Assembly: GCA_963727845.1 (NCBI GenBank)
Contig: CAVSHI010000006.1
Location: 372,001 to 436,000 of the forward strand
DNA from: JBEKTW01 sp963727845
GTDB taxonomy: Bacteria; Bacteroidota; Ignavibacteria; UBA10030; SZUA-254
Direction of reading: 5' to 3'
Length of the DNA: 64,000 bases
In this document: piece after piece, positions 53,065 through 61,718 of the stretch
Position numbering within the stretch: the first letter of the stretch is position 1
How the letters are laid out: the number at the start of each line of letters is the position of its first letter
The notes under the pieces: generated by a model
The model's database searches: none
Told to the model about the DNA's origin: nothing
The model's input: the letters and a program-made list of their open reading frames with translations, nothing else
Translations under genes and position numbers: made by a program

Positions 53065-53983
53065 ATGAGGATAACCATGAACTATTACCGCTTCATTTTC
53101 TCCTTGATCCTTGTGCTTGCGATATCGCCAGCGCACGGACAAATCCTCAACGCAGGGTTTGAGAACTGGACGAACGGGACCCCAGATGACTGGTTGACAA
53201 ACGACTATTCGGGCCTGAACCCAATTACTCAATCGACAAGCTCACATTCCGGCTCTTATGCGCTGAAAGGGGCGGTGGTAAACAAGTCCTTTACGGTAGC
53301 CTATCCAGTGCTCTTGTCTGGCGGGGATGGGAATGGCTTTGCTATCAGCACACGTCCGGCGGCATTGCACGGGTTCTATATGTTCGAGCCGGCTCCCGGC
53401 AGTATCATCGATACTCTCGTTATCGGCATTACGGTCTCGAAGCAGGACACGGTCATCGGGGTGGATACTCTTTATATCGGAAAGGCTACAGACTCCTATC
53501 AGGAATTTGTGGCAAACATCTATTACACCGCGAGCGGTACTCCTGACCTTATTAACATTACGGTGACCATCGGGCGATACGGTTACGGAATGCTCGGGAC
53601 ATTCTACTTGCTGGACGATCTTTCGTTTGGGCCAGCAACAGGTGTTGATCAACCGCGAACCGCGCTTCCATCCGGTTTTGAGTTATTGCAGAACTATCCA
53701 AATCCATTCAATCCAACGACGACAGTGTCATTTGCACTTAGTCATTCGTCATTTGTTACACTCAAAGTGTATGACGTTCCTTGGACAGGAAGTGGCGACG
53801 CTGGTCGATGGGATGGAAGCTGCAGGATGGAAGTCGGCCGTGTGGAACGCAGCGAACGCCCCCAGCGGCATCTATTTCTACCGCTTGACTGCTCACCCGA
53901 CAGACGGCGGGCAGGCCGGGACCCCCTCGGCAAGCTCGGGGCAACGGTTCACCGAGACAAAGAAACTTTTGTTGCTCAAATAG
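53065..53983 (+). CDS. Secreted protein with type IX sorting domain, frameshifted
   Basis: A signal peptide (FIFSLILVLAISPAHGQ) precedes a jellyroll-like domain (LNAGFENWTNGTPDDW, about 25-190). The C-terminal sorting module of the Por/type IX pathway follows: FELLQNYPNPFNPTTTVSF, VTLKVYD and VATLVDG. The frame changes at 53773-53780. Removing one T in gacgttcc restores VYDVLGQEVATLVDG and the standard end ETKKLLLLK with a stop at 53981-53983. The uncorrected frame runs on to 54114. The real start may be ATG 53077, which has a gagg site. About 20 residues before the end (HPTDGGQAG, then SASSGQ) are a repeat-derived insert absent from typical domains. Confidence 0.78.
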
Positions 53984-54027
53984 GATTTTCCGGTGGCGGT
54001 GTTGCGTTAGTATCGTTTCACCTAAAT

Positions 54028-54127
54028 AGTTCTAATAGGTCGTCGGATCGTTATTTCGTTCACAACCCTCACCCTCGCTCCCTCTCCCAGTGGGAGAGGG
54101 ATGTCACGGAGTGACAGGGTGAGGGTA
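54028..54127. repeat. aaccctcacc-type repeat, copy 3
   Basis: The core aaccctcacc...ctctcccagtgggagaggg with gtcacggagtgacagggtgagggt is related to copies 1 and 2. Its left flank (cggatcgttatttcg) is the inverted form of the right flank of copy 2 (ataacgatccg). It precedes the second lipoprotein gene. Confidence 0.7.
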
Positions 54128-54198
54128 ATAGACCCGAAAGATTAAATCAAAGTTTTTACGATACACGACATCAGGGAAAATGTAAATCAACTCATGAT

Positions 54199-54966
54199 GT
54201 GTCAGTGAAGGCAATCTTGACGTGGACTGAAAAGATCCTGCGGCTGAACATTGTTCTCTGGTTGTTGTTCCTGAGCGGCTGCTTCTACATCGGGAAGGAC
54301 GATTACGATGATTTGGTGAAGCGATCACCCGACACATGGTCGACGAGGGACTGCCTTACCATCGTCATGGCAGCCACGAGGAACAATTATAACGACCCAA
54401 GAAGCCCGAATATCAAAGTTGTCGCGACTGTTTATTCTCCCACCGTCATCATGGCAAATTACCGCAGGGCCCACATCCTCGGTCGCCATCAAAAACCTCT
54501 GCCGCCATCTGAAGTACCTCCCATCGAGTCGACCGAGAGCATAGCGGATTTGCAATATGTTTCGTCTCTCGACATACTAATGCAGGAAGAAGTTGGCCTC
54601 TATTACGATTGGCAAACGGATAGGTATGTGGATTCCAGAGGAAATTATGTGAAGAGCTACACGCAGGTTGACTCCCTGACCTTTTTCTTGTCTATCGAGA
54701 ATTGGGGATGGCCATTGTACATGCCCGACATTAGCAACCTTGAAAACGAGATCTATCTTGTGAATGACCAGAGTAGATTCGTGAGGCCGCTGCTTGTATG
54801 GGGGAGGCGGCATAGCGAATTGGTTATGCCGGAGAACCTTATCGTGAAATTCCGGGTGCGCAAGGGCGATTATCATTTTCTTGAGCATTCCGACCACATG
54901 CGTTTGCTGGTCGATGGACTCGACAGCAAGGTCACGCTGGATTTTCCTGTGGCAGTGTTGCGCTAG
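54199..54966 (+). CDS. Predicted lipoprotein B (paralogue of 49.4-kb gene)
   Basis: This 255-residue protein starts at GTG 54199. Its signal peptide LNIVLWLLFLSGCFYIGKD has the lipobox Cys near residue 27. It aligns with lipoprotein A along its whole length, for example RSPDTWSTRDCLTIVMAATR, YDWQTDRYVDSRGNYVKSY and FLEHSDHMRLLVDGLDSKV. Relative to lipoprotein A it lacks about 18 residues near position 175. No family is recognised; both copies should be outer-membrane or periplasmic lipoproteins. The pair probably arose by local duplication with the flanking repeats. Confidence 0.65.
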   Translation: MSVKAILTWTEKILRLNIVLWLLFLSGCFYIGKDDYDDLVKRSPDTWSTRDCLTIVMAATRNNYNDPRSPNIKVVATVYSPTVIMANYRRAHILGRHQKPLPPSEVPPIESTESIADLQYVSSLDILMQEEVGLYYDWQTDRYVDSRGNYVKSYTQVDSLTFFLSIENWGWPLYMPDISNLENEIYLVNDQSRFVRPLLVWGRRHSELVMPENLIVKFRVRKGDYHFLEHSDHMRLLVDGLDSKVTLDFPVAVLR

Positions 54967-55076
54967 GGAGGCTGCGAGAAGGAGTTCCAGTCACGGCATG
55001 GACGGCAGTGGTCAAGGGGCCCCTCTGGTCGCATTCCATGTCCCCGGCAACATGTTGGGAAAGGGGAATGTGGAGT

Positions 55077-55142
55077 CCGGTTCGTAACCGGACGACACGA
55101 ATGCAGTGGGATTTTCATGAATGTCCGATTGCGAATCGGACT
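55077..55142. repeat. Short palindromic repeats (gtccggttcgtaaccggac type)
   Basis: Two dyads, gtccggttcgtaaccggac and gtccgattgcgaatcggac, lie about 45 bp apart between the convergent lipoprotein B and phzF genes. They resemble the 36-bp units at 38757-38833. Confidence 0.6.
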
Positions 55143-55931
55143 CTACAGCAGCTCTCCCCGAAGAACCGTTACGGCCTTTCCGCCAAGATACACCCGGTCA
55201 TTGCCGCAGCGAACCCTCACAATCCCACCCCGCGCGGAAGCCTGGTGGGCAACGAATTCACTTTTCCCGAGGCGTTCTTTCCAGTATGGTCCCAGACAGC
55301 AGTGCGCGGACCCGGTCACCGGGTCTTCGTCAATGCCGGATCCCGGTGCGAAAAATCTGGAGACAAAATCAAACTCATCCGATGATGAAACACTCGTTAC
55401 CATGACTCCGCGGATGCCGAGAGTGCGAAGAATCGAGAAATTGGGACGGAGATCGCGGACGATCCGTTCCGACTCAACTTCAATCAGGAAATCGAAACGG
55501 TTCTTGCCGACGTAGAGAGGTGTGACGTTGAGTCCTGCCAGCAGTTCGGGAGGCGCTGCGGCGGGCTCGGCGGGCGTCGCCGGGAAATCAAGCTCGATCC
55601 AATCGCCGTTTTTCTTTGCAAAGAGAACGCCGCTTTTTGAGTGGAACTTCGCCGCTTCGTCCGCTTTCAGATGTCCCTCCTCCCACAGCACATGTGCGCT
55701 TGCGAGTGTGGCGTGTCCGCAAAGGTCGACTTCAACCGCCGGTGTGAACCACCGCAATCGGTAGCCGTCCGCTTGCTTCATCAGGAATGCCGTTTCGGAG
55801 AGGTTCATCTCACGGGCAACGTTCTGCATCCATTGTTCATCGCGTGCCTCCGAAAGGATGCACACCGCCGCGGGATTTCCGGAAAAAGGTCTATCGGTAA
55901 AAGCGTCGACCTGAGTAATCTTTAGTCCCAT
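55143..55931 (-). CDS. PhzF-family isomerase/epimerase
   Basis: This 262-residue protein has the two-lobed diaminopimelate-epimerase-like fold of PhzF: QVDAFTDRPFSGNPAAVCIL at the start, the catalytic glutamate in EMNLSETAFL, the RWFTPAVEVDLCGHATLASA segment, and DPVTGSAHCCLGPYW in the second lobe. In phenazine producers PhzF isomerises DHHA, but most homologues, including this one with no phenazine genes nearby, act on unknown small molecules. Confidence 0.9.
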   Translation of the reverse strand: MGLKITQVDAFTDRPFSGNPAAVCILSEARDEQWMQNVAREMNLSETAFLMKQADGYRLRWFTPAVEVDLCGHATLASAHVLWEEGHLKADEAAKFHSKSGVLFAKKNGDWIELDFPATPAEPAAAPPELLAGLNVTPLYVGKNRFDFLIEVESERIVRDLRPNFSILRTLGIRGVMVTSVSSSDEFDFVSRFFAPGSGIDEDPVTGSAHCCLGPYWKERLGKSEFVAHQASARGGIVRVRCGNDRVYLGGKAVTVLRGELL

Positions 55932-56059
55932 AGTAATTCGCTAGAAGTGAGTTGGTGATGCTCCGCAGAACCAGGATTGCTACTAAAGAATTCTAAATTG
56001 AGACAACTGATTTACCAAACGAACCGTCATGTTGAGCAAAACACAACAAATAAAAGCAG

Positions 56060-56145
56060 TTGTCATTCTGAACGGAACGAAGTGGAGTGAAGAATCTGAT
56101 CCGCGCATTGTCGGATCCTTCGCTCCGCTCAGGATGACAAGCACT
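56060..56145. repeat. Interspersed palindrome (tcattctgaacg...aggatgaca type)
   Basis: gtcattctgaacggaacgaa and tccgctcaggatgacaag form the arms of an imperfect hairpin around gaagaatctgatccgcgcattgtcggatcc, with a second inner dyad ggatcc/gatccg. This is a typical interspersed repeat between phzF and the GroES-like gene. Confidence 0.65.
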
Positions 56146-56162
56146 TCTGATTCTTCAGGATC

Positions 56163-56543
56163 TCAAAGTTCTTTCAATATATCTTTCCGGATCAATACCA
56201 GAATGGCGGATTGCGGAACGATGAGATATTTCTTGAATTCAAACTCAATTTCGATTGCCTGGTCGCGGAGAAAAATCGCGTAGTCTCCCTGCTCTGCCTG
56301 AAGGGGAATGTACTTGACCGGCTCTTTCGGCGTGGTCGACCACGGTTCCTGGTCGATGAAATGCGGATTCGGCACGGGGTAGCCCGGACCCACTTTCACC
56401 ACGTAGCCGCTGTGGACTTTTTCTTTTTCTCTGACGCTCGGGGGAAGGTATAGTCCGTGCTCGGTGCGCTCAGCGTCGCTCTCCGGCAGAACGAGGACTT
56501 TGTCCCCGACAACGATGAGTTCTTTTCTGGTGGGAAGTTCCAT
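56163..56543 (-). CDS. GroES-like co-chaperonin (Cpn10 fold)
   Basis: This 126-residue protein has the GroES beta-barrel pattern: VVGDKVLVLPESDAERTEHG, YLPPSVREKEKVHSGYVVKV (mobile-loop region), and a closing KKYLIVPQSAILVLIRKDI. It is longer than standard GroES because of an insert (about 65-95, PVPNPHFIDQEPWSTTPKEP). No groEL lies beside it. It is a divergent paralogue type found in several Bacteroidota relatives; whether it caps GroEL is unknown. Confidence 0.8.
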   Translation of the reverse strand: MELPTRKELIVVGDKVLVLPESDAERTEHGLYLPPSVREKEKVHSGYVVKVGPGYPVPNPHFIDQEPWSTTPKEPVKYIPLQAEQGDYAIFLRDQAIEIEFEFKKYLIVPQSAILVLIRKDILKEL

Positions 56544-56842
56544 AGCCTTGTCATAAAATATACAAAAAAAAGAATCGTTGCACGCCAGAGCGGACGGGTC
56601 ATCAAGTTGGACAGCATCTTCGCCTTCGCCGTCTTGCTGACACGCTTCTGGTCAGCATCTAAACCTGGACAACATGGTCTCAGTTCAGGTCCTGACTTAA
56701 AACATGTCAGGACGACGCTTCGCGTTGGATTCTGGCTATAATCATCCCGGGATGACGAAAAGAATGAAAATGCTGCATTCCCGACGCCGGAAGGCTCAGA
56801 CAGGAAGACGGAAAAGCCGGGAGCCTGCCGGCTGTGGGGCAG
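56544..56842. other. Intergenic, nothing recognised
   Basis: About 300 bp separate the GroES-like gene from the end of the fusion gene. Short dyads (gtcaggtcctgac near 56690) are present. A minus-strand tatatttta segment 20-30 bp upstream of the GroES-like gene could be its -7 region. No gene is supported. Confidence 0.35.
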
Positions 56843-59800
56843 CTAAAAGTCCTGGCCCAGCGAGAGATAGTACTTGGGCACTGAAACATCCTGGAAATCG
56901 AAAGCCCAAGCAACATCCATCTTTAGCAGGAATCCGAGAAAAACCATCCGCACGCCGTATCCGGTTCCCGCCAGGATGTCTCTCATGTAGACCTTGCCGT
57001 CGGCATTTCTGTCGAACCCTTTGAAAGAGGATCCATCCCACGCGCTCCCGACGTCAAGGAACAATGCTCCGGTAAGAGTCTGGAAGAAGACCGGAATCGG
57101 TCCGGCCGAGAGATATCCGAACAACGGGAAGCGAAACTCCATGTTCGTCATGGCGTATCTCGTTCCCTCTTCCGCCCCGTAATTGAAACCCCGGAGAGGA
57201 ATTCCTGAGGTGAGGAACAAGTAGTCTGCCGCGCTATTTATGGGGATCCGGTCATTCTGAAATTGCCTGTTGATCCAGTTGTCCACGCCGCCAACCACGT
57301 AATTTTGCGGGTCCCCACCGAAGCTGCCCCCGCCGGCCATGCGGACGGCGAACGTATAATTCTTCCAGACCTTGTAGTATCTCCGGTAATCAGCCGACAC
57401 AGCATAGAATCCGAGACCCTGGTCGCCGAGCTTTGGACTGGCCATCAGGCCGAAGTTGTAGCGTTCACCGTTCGCGGGAGCGAGCATTCCCCAGAGGATT
57501 GTATCGTGGACGTAGCTGATTGATGGAAGCAGTACGGTGCGCTGGTCTGAAGGCGTGTTGGGGTCGTCGAGGTTGTCCTGTGCGACATTGACCCACGCCA
57601 GGCCGAATTCATACCTGTTGAACTTGTCGATGGGCAGCGATGCGCTCAACGTCACGCCGTAATTCTCGAAGCGGTACAGGGAGTCTGTTGCAGCCGTTTC
57701 ATTCTGCAGGTACAGGAACCGGGCGCTGTGGTAGGCTTCAATGCCGTAACCGATACGCTTCGGAAGATAGTAGTAGGCCATGGCATAGTCGCTGTTTCTC
57801 AGGTCGAAGAGAAGGTTCGTCAGGAGAAAGATCTGGTGATTCCCCAGCATGTCGCTGAACGCCATGAGCGTCGAACCTTGCACTCCGTAGAACGTGTTGT
57901 ACCCGGCATTGCCGTAGACGATGTCGGGCGAAAAACTCAGCTTGTACTTGTTGACGATGTAGTGGCCGGATGAGTCAACATTGTTGGAGACCGTAAGAGG
58001 TTCGAGGGTGTCGTTGCTCTTCCCGAGTTTGTTCCCGAACGCCTCCCCGAAAACGTAATTCCGGAAATCGATCCTTGTTCTCTCGTCGTTGACTTCGCTC
58101 GAATCCTCTGTGTCAGTTTTGATGATCACATTGCCTGCGGCAACCAGCGTGTCTTTCTTCGTCTTTTCCGGTTCCGCCGGGCGCGGGGGTGCGGCGGAGC
58201 GCTTCAGGAATTCGGTCGGCTCAAGCTGGGCGACTTTCAGGTCGCGTTGCAGAGGCGTTCGCATCAGGAAGATGTCGAAGCCCCCGTTCACGAGAGAGGA
58301 AAATGCGACTTTGTTGCCGTCCTGGGAGAGCGAGAGCTGGTAGACGCCATTCAGGGAGTTGGTGATCGGATACACCGAATCGTGCACCAGGTCCTTCACA
58401 TAAATATTATTGATTCCGTTCATGTCGGAAATGAACAGGAGACGTTTCCCATCGGGCGCCACGGCGGGGGAAGTCTGGTCGCTGTTCGGGAAAACGGTTA
58501 TGCGCTTAATCGCAAGCGACGCAACGTCGATGTTGTAGATGTCATGGTACCGGGCGTTGTAGGTTTGCATCCTGAACGACGAAGTGATCCCGGAGCGTCC
58601 GATGTAATTTCTGCGGTCGGATGAAAAGTAGATTGATTTCCCGTCCGGCGACCACGCCGGGTCGGCATCGCTGAAGATATCGTCGGTGAGGTTTATCAGT
58701 TCTTTCGCCGTCAGGTCGTACACGTAAATATCGGATTGTTCCTTCTTGTTCCCGATGAACGCGAGCTTGTCTGCCGTCGGCGACCAGGCGATGGAGAAAA
58801 TTCCATCCAATCCGAATTCGAATTTTTCCTCCTTGCCCGTATTGACATCAATGACGAAGACGGCATCCTGTTCTCCGCTCTTCGCGGCGAGCGCAAGCCG
58901 CTTGCCGTCGGGAGACCACGCCATGCCGGGCGTGAGAAGGTGCAGTTCTTCGAAGTCGGCCGTCCGTTGACCATTCACCAGTTTTTCCGCCATCGAGCCG
59001 TCGATTGCGTTCATGATGAAAACATCGAAATAATCGTCGCGGTTGGTGATGAATGCAACGCGGTCGCCCTGCGGAGAAATAGTCGGACTCGTATTATAGA
59101 ACCCGCCGTCTTTTGTGTGATTCGTAAGCCGTGTGGCATAATCCGCCGGGTCCTCGCGCTTGGAGATGTCGGGCCAGTACAATACCTTCATTTCTTTCTG
59201 CCAGCGCTCGGAAAGTTCCTCGAGAGTTAAGCCGACAGCGCTGCGGAATCCCTGATCGACATTCCGCATGGTCTTTATGCGCATGAGAATCTCGCCGATC
59301 TTCTGGTCGCCGTACTTTGTCGCAATGTAGTACCAGAACGACTGGCCGCCGCGGTAGGCGAAGTATCCCTCCAGGTAATTGAGAGGAGGGAGGTTTTCAT
59401 GGATCGTCGCGTCGCGGAGAAACATGTCGGAATTTGTTTCCCAGTGCAACGCTTCATACTCCGCCAGCCCTTCGTTGAACCATGTGGGAAGCTGCAGCGT
59501 GATGTTGTTTGTGATGATGGATTGGAGCGATCCGCCGTAAAACATGTCGTTGATCACCGCGTGCACCAGCTCGTGGTGGATGACGTGGCGGAATTTGCCG
59601 TAGTCCCCCTCAAACGGCAGTACCACGCGGTTCTTGAATAGTTCCGTCACCCCTCCGATCCCTTCTTCCATATATTCCGAGATGACGTTGGTCTGCTGGA
59701 AATCGTTGTGCGAATTGTACACGACGATGGGAATACGATTGACGATTTGGTAACGGAACGATTTGCTGATGGCTTCGTACGAGGATTCGGCGATATCAGC

Positions 59801-59989
59801 CGTATACTCTCCGAGGTAGTCGCCGCCTTTCGTGAAGTAGACGTCGAAGTGGCTTGACTGGATATAGTACCATTCAAAATCCCGGTACTGGACTTTGTTC
59901 TTGCCGAAGACCGTCGCCTGCGAAAACACCGGCGTCGTTCCGGCAGTGAGCAGGAGAACCGCGGCGATCCAGTGAGAAATTTTGTTCAT
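56843..59989 (-). CDS. Metallopeptidase-like / TolB beta-propeller / BamA-type barrel fusion
   Basis: This 1,048-residue envelope protein has a signal peptide (MNKISHWIAAVLLLTAGTTP). Residues of about 40-270 resemble the peptidase MA family: HELVH at about 139-143 (HExxH) and WFNEGLAEYE about 30 residues later complete a gluzincin-type zinc site. Residues of about 285-620 are WD40-like PD40/TolB propeller blades (PTISPQGDRVAFITNRDD, AWSPDGKRLALAAKSG, AWSPDGKSIYFSSDRR). From about 680 to the end is a surface-antigen (BamA/TamA-like) 16-strand barrel ending YYLSLGQDF. The combined order suggests a protease held at the outer membrane by its own barrel. A promoter lies at 60021-60051. Confidence 0.83.
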   Translation of the reverse strand: MNKISHWIAAVLLLTAGTTPVFSQATVFGKNKVQYRDFEWYYIQSSHFDVYFTKGGDYLGEYTADIAESSYEAISKSFRYQIVNRIPIVVYNSHNDFQQTNVISEYMEEGIGGVTELFKNRVVLPFEGDYGKFRHVIHHELVHAVINDMFYGGSLQSIITNNITLQLPTWFNEGLAEYEALHWETNSDMFLRDATIHENLPPLNYLEGYFAYRGGQSFWYYIATKYGDQKIGEILMRIKTMRNVDQGFRSAVGLTLEELSERWQKEMKVLYWPDISKREDPADYATRLTNHTKDGGFYNTSPTISPQGDRVAFITNRDDYFDVFIMNAIDGSMAEKLVNGQRTADFEELHLLTPGMAWSPDGKRLALAAKSGEQDAVFVIDVNTGKEEKFEFGLDGIFSIAWSPTADKLAFIGNKKEQSDIYVYDLTAKELINLTDDIFSDADPAWSPDGKSIYFSSDRRNYIGRSGITSSFRMQTYNARYHDIYNIDVASLAIKRITVFPNSDQTSPAVAPDGKRLLFISDMNGINNIYVKDLVHDSVYPITNSLNGVYQLSLSQDGNKVAFSSLVNGGFDIFLMRTPLQRDLKVAQLEPTEFLKRSAAPPRPAEPEKTKKDTLVAAGNVIIKTDTEDSSEVNDERTRIDFRNYVFGEAFGNKLGKSNDTLEPLTVSNNVDSSGHYIVNKYKLSFSPDIVYGNAGYNTFYGVQGSTLMAFSDMLGNHQIFLLTNLLFDLRNSDYAMAYYYLPKRIGYGIEAYHSARFLYLQNETAATDSLYRFENYGVTLSASLPIDKFNRYEFGLAWVNVAQDNLDDPNTPSDQRTVLLPSISYVHDTILWGMLAPANGERYNFGLMASPKLGDQGLGFYAVSADYRRYYKVWKNYTFAVRMAGGGSFGGDPQNYVVGGVDNWINRQFQNDRIPINSAADYLFLTSGIPLRGFNYGAEEGTRYAMTNMEFRFPLFGYLSAGPIPVFFQTLTGALFLDVGSAWDGSSFKGFDRNADGKVYMRDILAGTGYGVRMVFLGFLLKMDVAWAFDFQDVSVPKYYLSLGQDF

Positions 59990-60020
59990 GAGGTTAATGC
60001 TGTTTCCAAATCTTCCAGGA

Positions 60021-60051
60021 TAAACTTACAAAACGTTTGATGGAAATGCAA
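60021..60051 (-). promoter_or_regulatory. Promoter candidate for the fusion gene
   Basis: On the minus strand, TTG (complement of 60049-60051) is followed after 20 bases by TAAGTTTA (complement of 60021-60028), about 30 bp upstream of the ATG at 59989. Confidence 0.5.
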
Positions 60052-60188
60052 GACGATAGTGCCATCGATTAAAGAACAAATTGAAGGGGCGGGAAGTGCC
60101 CGCGGCGCCGGCGAGTTTACGGATTCATGGGGCGAAAAGGCGGCTTTCCCGAGGATGAGGGGTTTGCGTGTTCGAGCCCCCGGGCTGT

Positions 60189-61677
60189 CTAATCCGCCGG
60201 AATCACGATCTCTGCCGGCTGATTTTTCTCAAAATTCCAGAGTGTTTTGCGGGTTAGGTCGGCAAGGCCCATCCGGTAGTCGATGAGCGCGACGAGATTG
60301 TTCAGTTTTGAGGTAGTCAGGCGTTGCTGCGCCTGGGAGATATCATTCCGGGTGGCCGTTCCGACGCTGAAGCGCTCAATGGTGATGTCATAGCTTTTTT
60401 GTGCCACCTCGACGCTTTTTGCATTGACCTGTATCCGCGATTCAGCGGCACTGATCTGCGAAAGGAGGTCGAGAATCTCCTGCTTGATCTGCTGCCCCGT
60501 GTAGACGTAGGTCAGCTCGGCGCTTTTCATCTGAGCTTCGGCGGCTTCCACCTGGCGGGAGTGTCTTCCCCAGTCGAAGATTGGAACGCTGACCTGGAGC
60601 GCAACCGCGCGGCTTCGGTCGAACTGCCGGAATGTTGATTCAAGATCGGTGTCGTTCTTGTTCAATCCGTAGCTTGCCGTGATGTCGAATCGCACATGGC
60701 GTTGCGACGATGCGATGTCCACATCCATCCGGGAGACTTCCCGTGCGCGTTGGGCGTTCAGGAGTTCGGCGCGGTTTTGAAGCGCCTTTGACACGGCCGT
60801 TGTCTCGCCGATTGCGACGTGAGAGAAGGTGAGGTCGGCGCTCAGCGCGATGTCATTGTCGAGAGGCAGACCGAGCATGATTTTCAGCGCGTTCTTTGCG
60901 CGGGCCGCTTCCCGCCGGTCGTTCAACCGTTGATTCTGGCTTGTCACCAGGTCAACTTCCGACTGGAGCATGTCGACTTCCGGGATGAGGCCGGCTGAGA
61001 ATTTGTTCTTTGCGGTTTCATAGGAATCCTGGTTCTGTTTCACCTGGTCGGCGGAAATGTGCTCCTGCTCCGCAAGCTGGTACGCGGTGTAGAATGAGTT
61101 CGTCACATTATAGATGACGTTCGAGCTGGTCACGCTGAAAACTGGAAAACGTTTCTTCCAGCCGGAGAGAGGCCTGGTCGCGGTTTATTTTCAGGATGTT
61201 GGGATAGAACAAAGGCTGCCGCAATTGGACCTGAAATGAGCTGAAATAGTCGTTGATTTGCTCCGCGGTCCCGCTTTCGCCGCTTATCTGGTTTCTCTTG
61301 AAAAAATCTCCGGACAGCGAAACCGTTCCTCCGGTCATCGCGATCGGCTGAGTGATCGCAAGGTCGCTTCGCAGATAATTCGTCTGGAGCTGGTAAAATT
61401 CATTGAGATTGGTTGTCGAGTTGAACTGACTCGTCAGCGATTCACTGTAATCCGGAAGGCTGAACGTCAGGTCGACGGTTGTTGCATCGCTGAGCACCTG
61501 TGCTTCGAAGTTCTTCTTTGCCGACAGATATTGCTGGATCGTGTTTTGCATGGGGTAGCTCTGCTGAAACGCCAGCGCGATGCATTTCTTGAGGGTCAGC
61601 TCCGTAGGCTCCTGTGCATTCAGGTCGGGAGAAAAAAAACACGGAACGAGGAGAATGGAAATGGCGGAGAACTTCAT
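60189..61677 (-). CDS. TolC-family outer-membrane efflux protein, frameshifted
   Basis: The N-terminal part (61677 down to about 61120) has a signal peptide (FSAISILLVPCFFSPDLNAQ), then PTELTLKKCIALAFQQSYPM. The second part (about 61120 to 60189) has coiled-coil and barrel segments (YNVTNSFYTAYQLAEQEHIS, VQLRQPLF upstream). The frame changes at 61116-61122 (gacgttc on the plus strand, gaacgtc in the gene). Removing one A gives RDQLDVIYNVTNSFY and a full-length protein of about 496 residues. It is the third gene of the export operon, 41 bp after the permease, and should form the outer-membrane channel. Confidence 0.85.
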
Positions 61678-61718
61678 GGTCGCTCCTTCAATAAATTAAT
61701 CGAGGCGTCGGGATTACG

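Noticed and set aside
49092..54127. A possible CRISPR array from the repeated aaccctcacccc units
   Set aside because: The copies are irregularly spaced over 5 kb, differ in flanks, and have no short uniform spacers or cas genes.
60140..60190. A tRNA-like 3' end (gtgttcgagcccccggg) upstream of the TolC-type gene
   Set aside because: The T-loop-like ttcgagc is not enclosed by a pairing 5-bp stem, and no anticodon, D arm or acceptor stem can be folded upstream.
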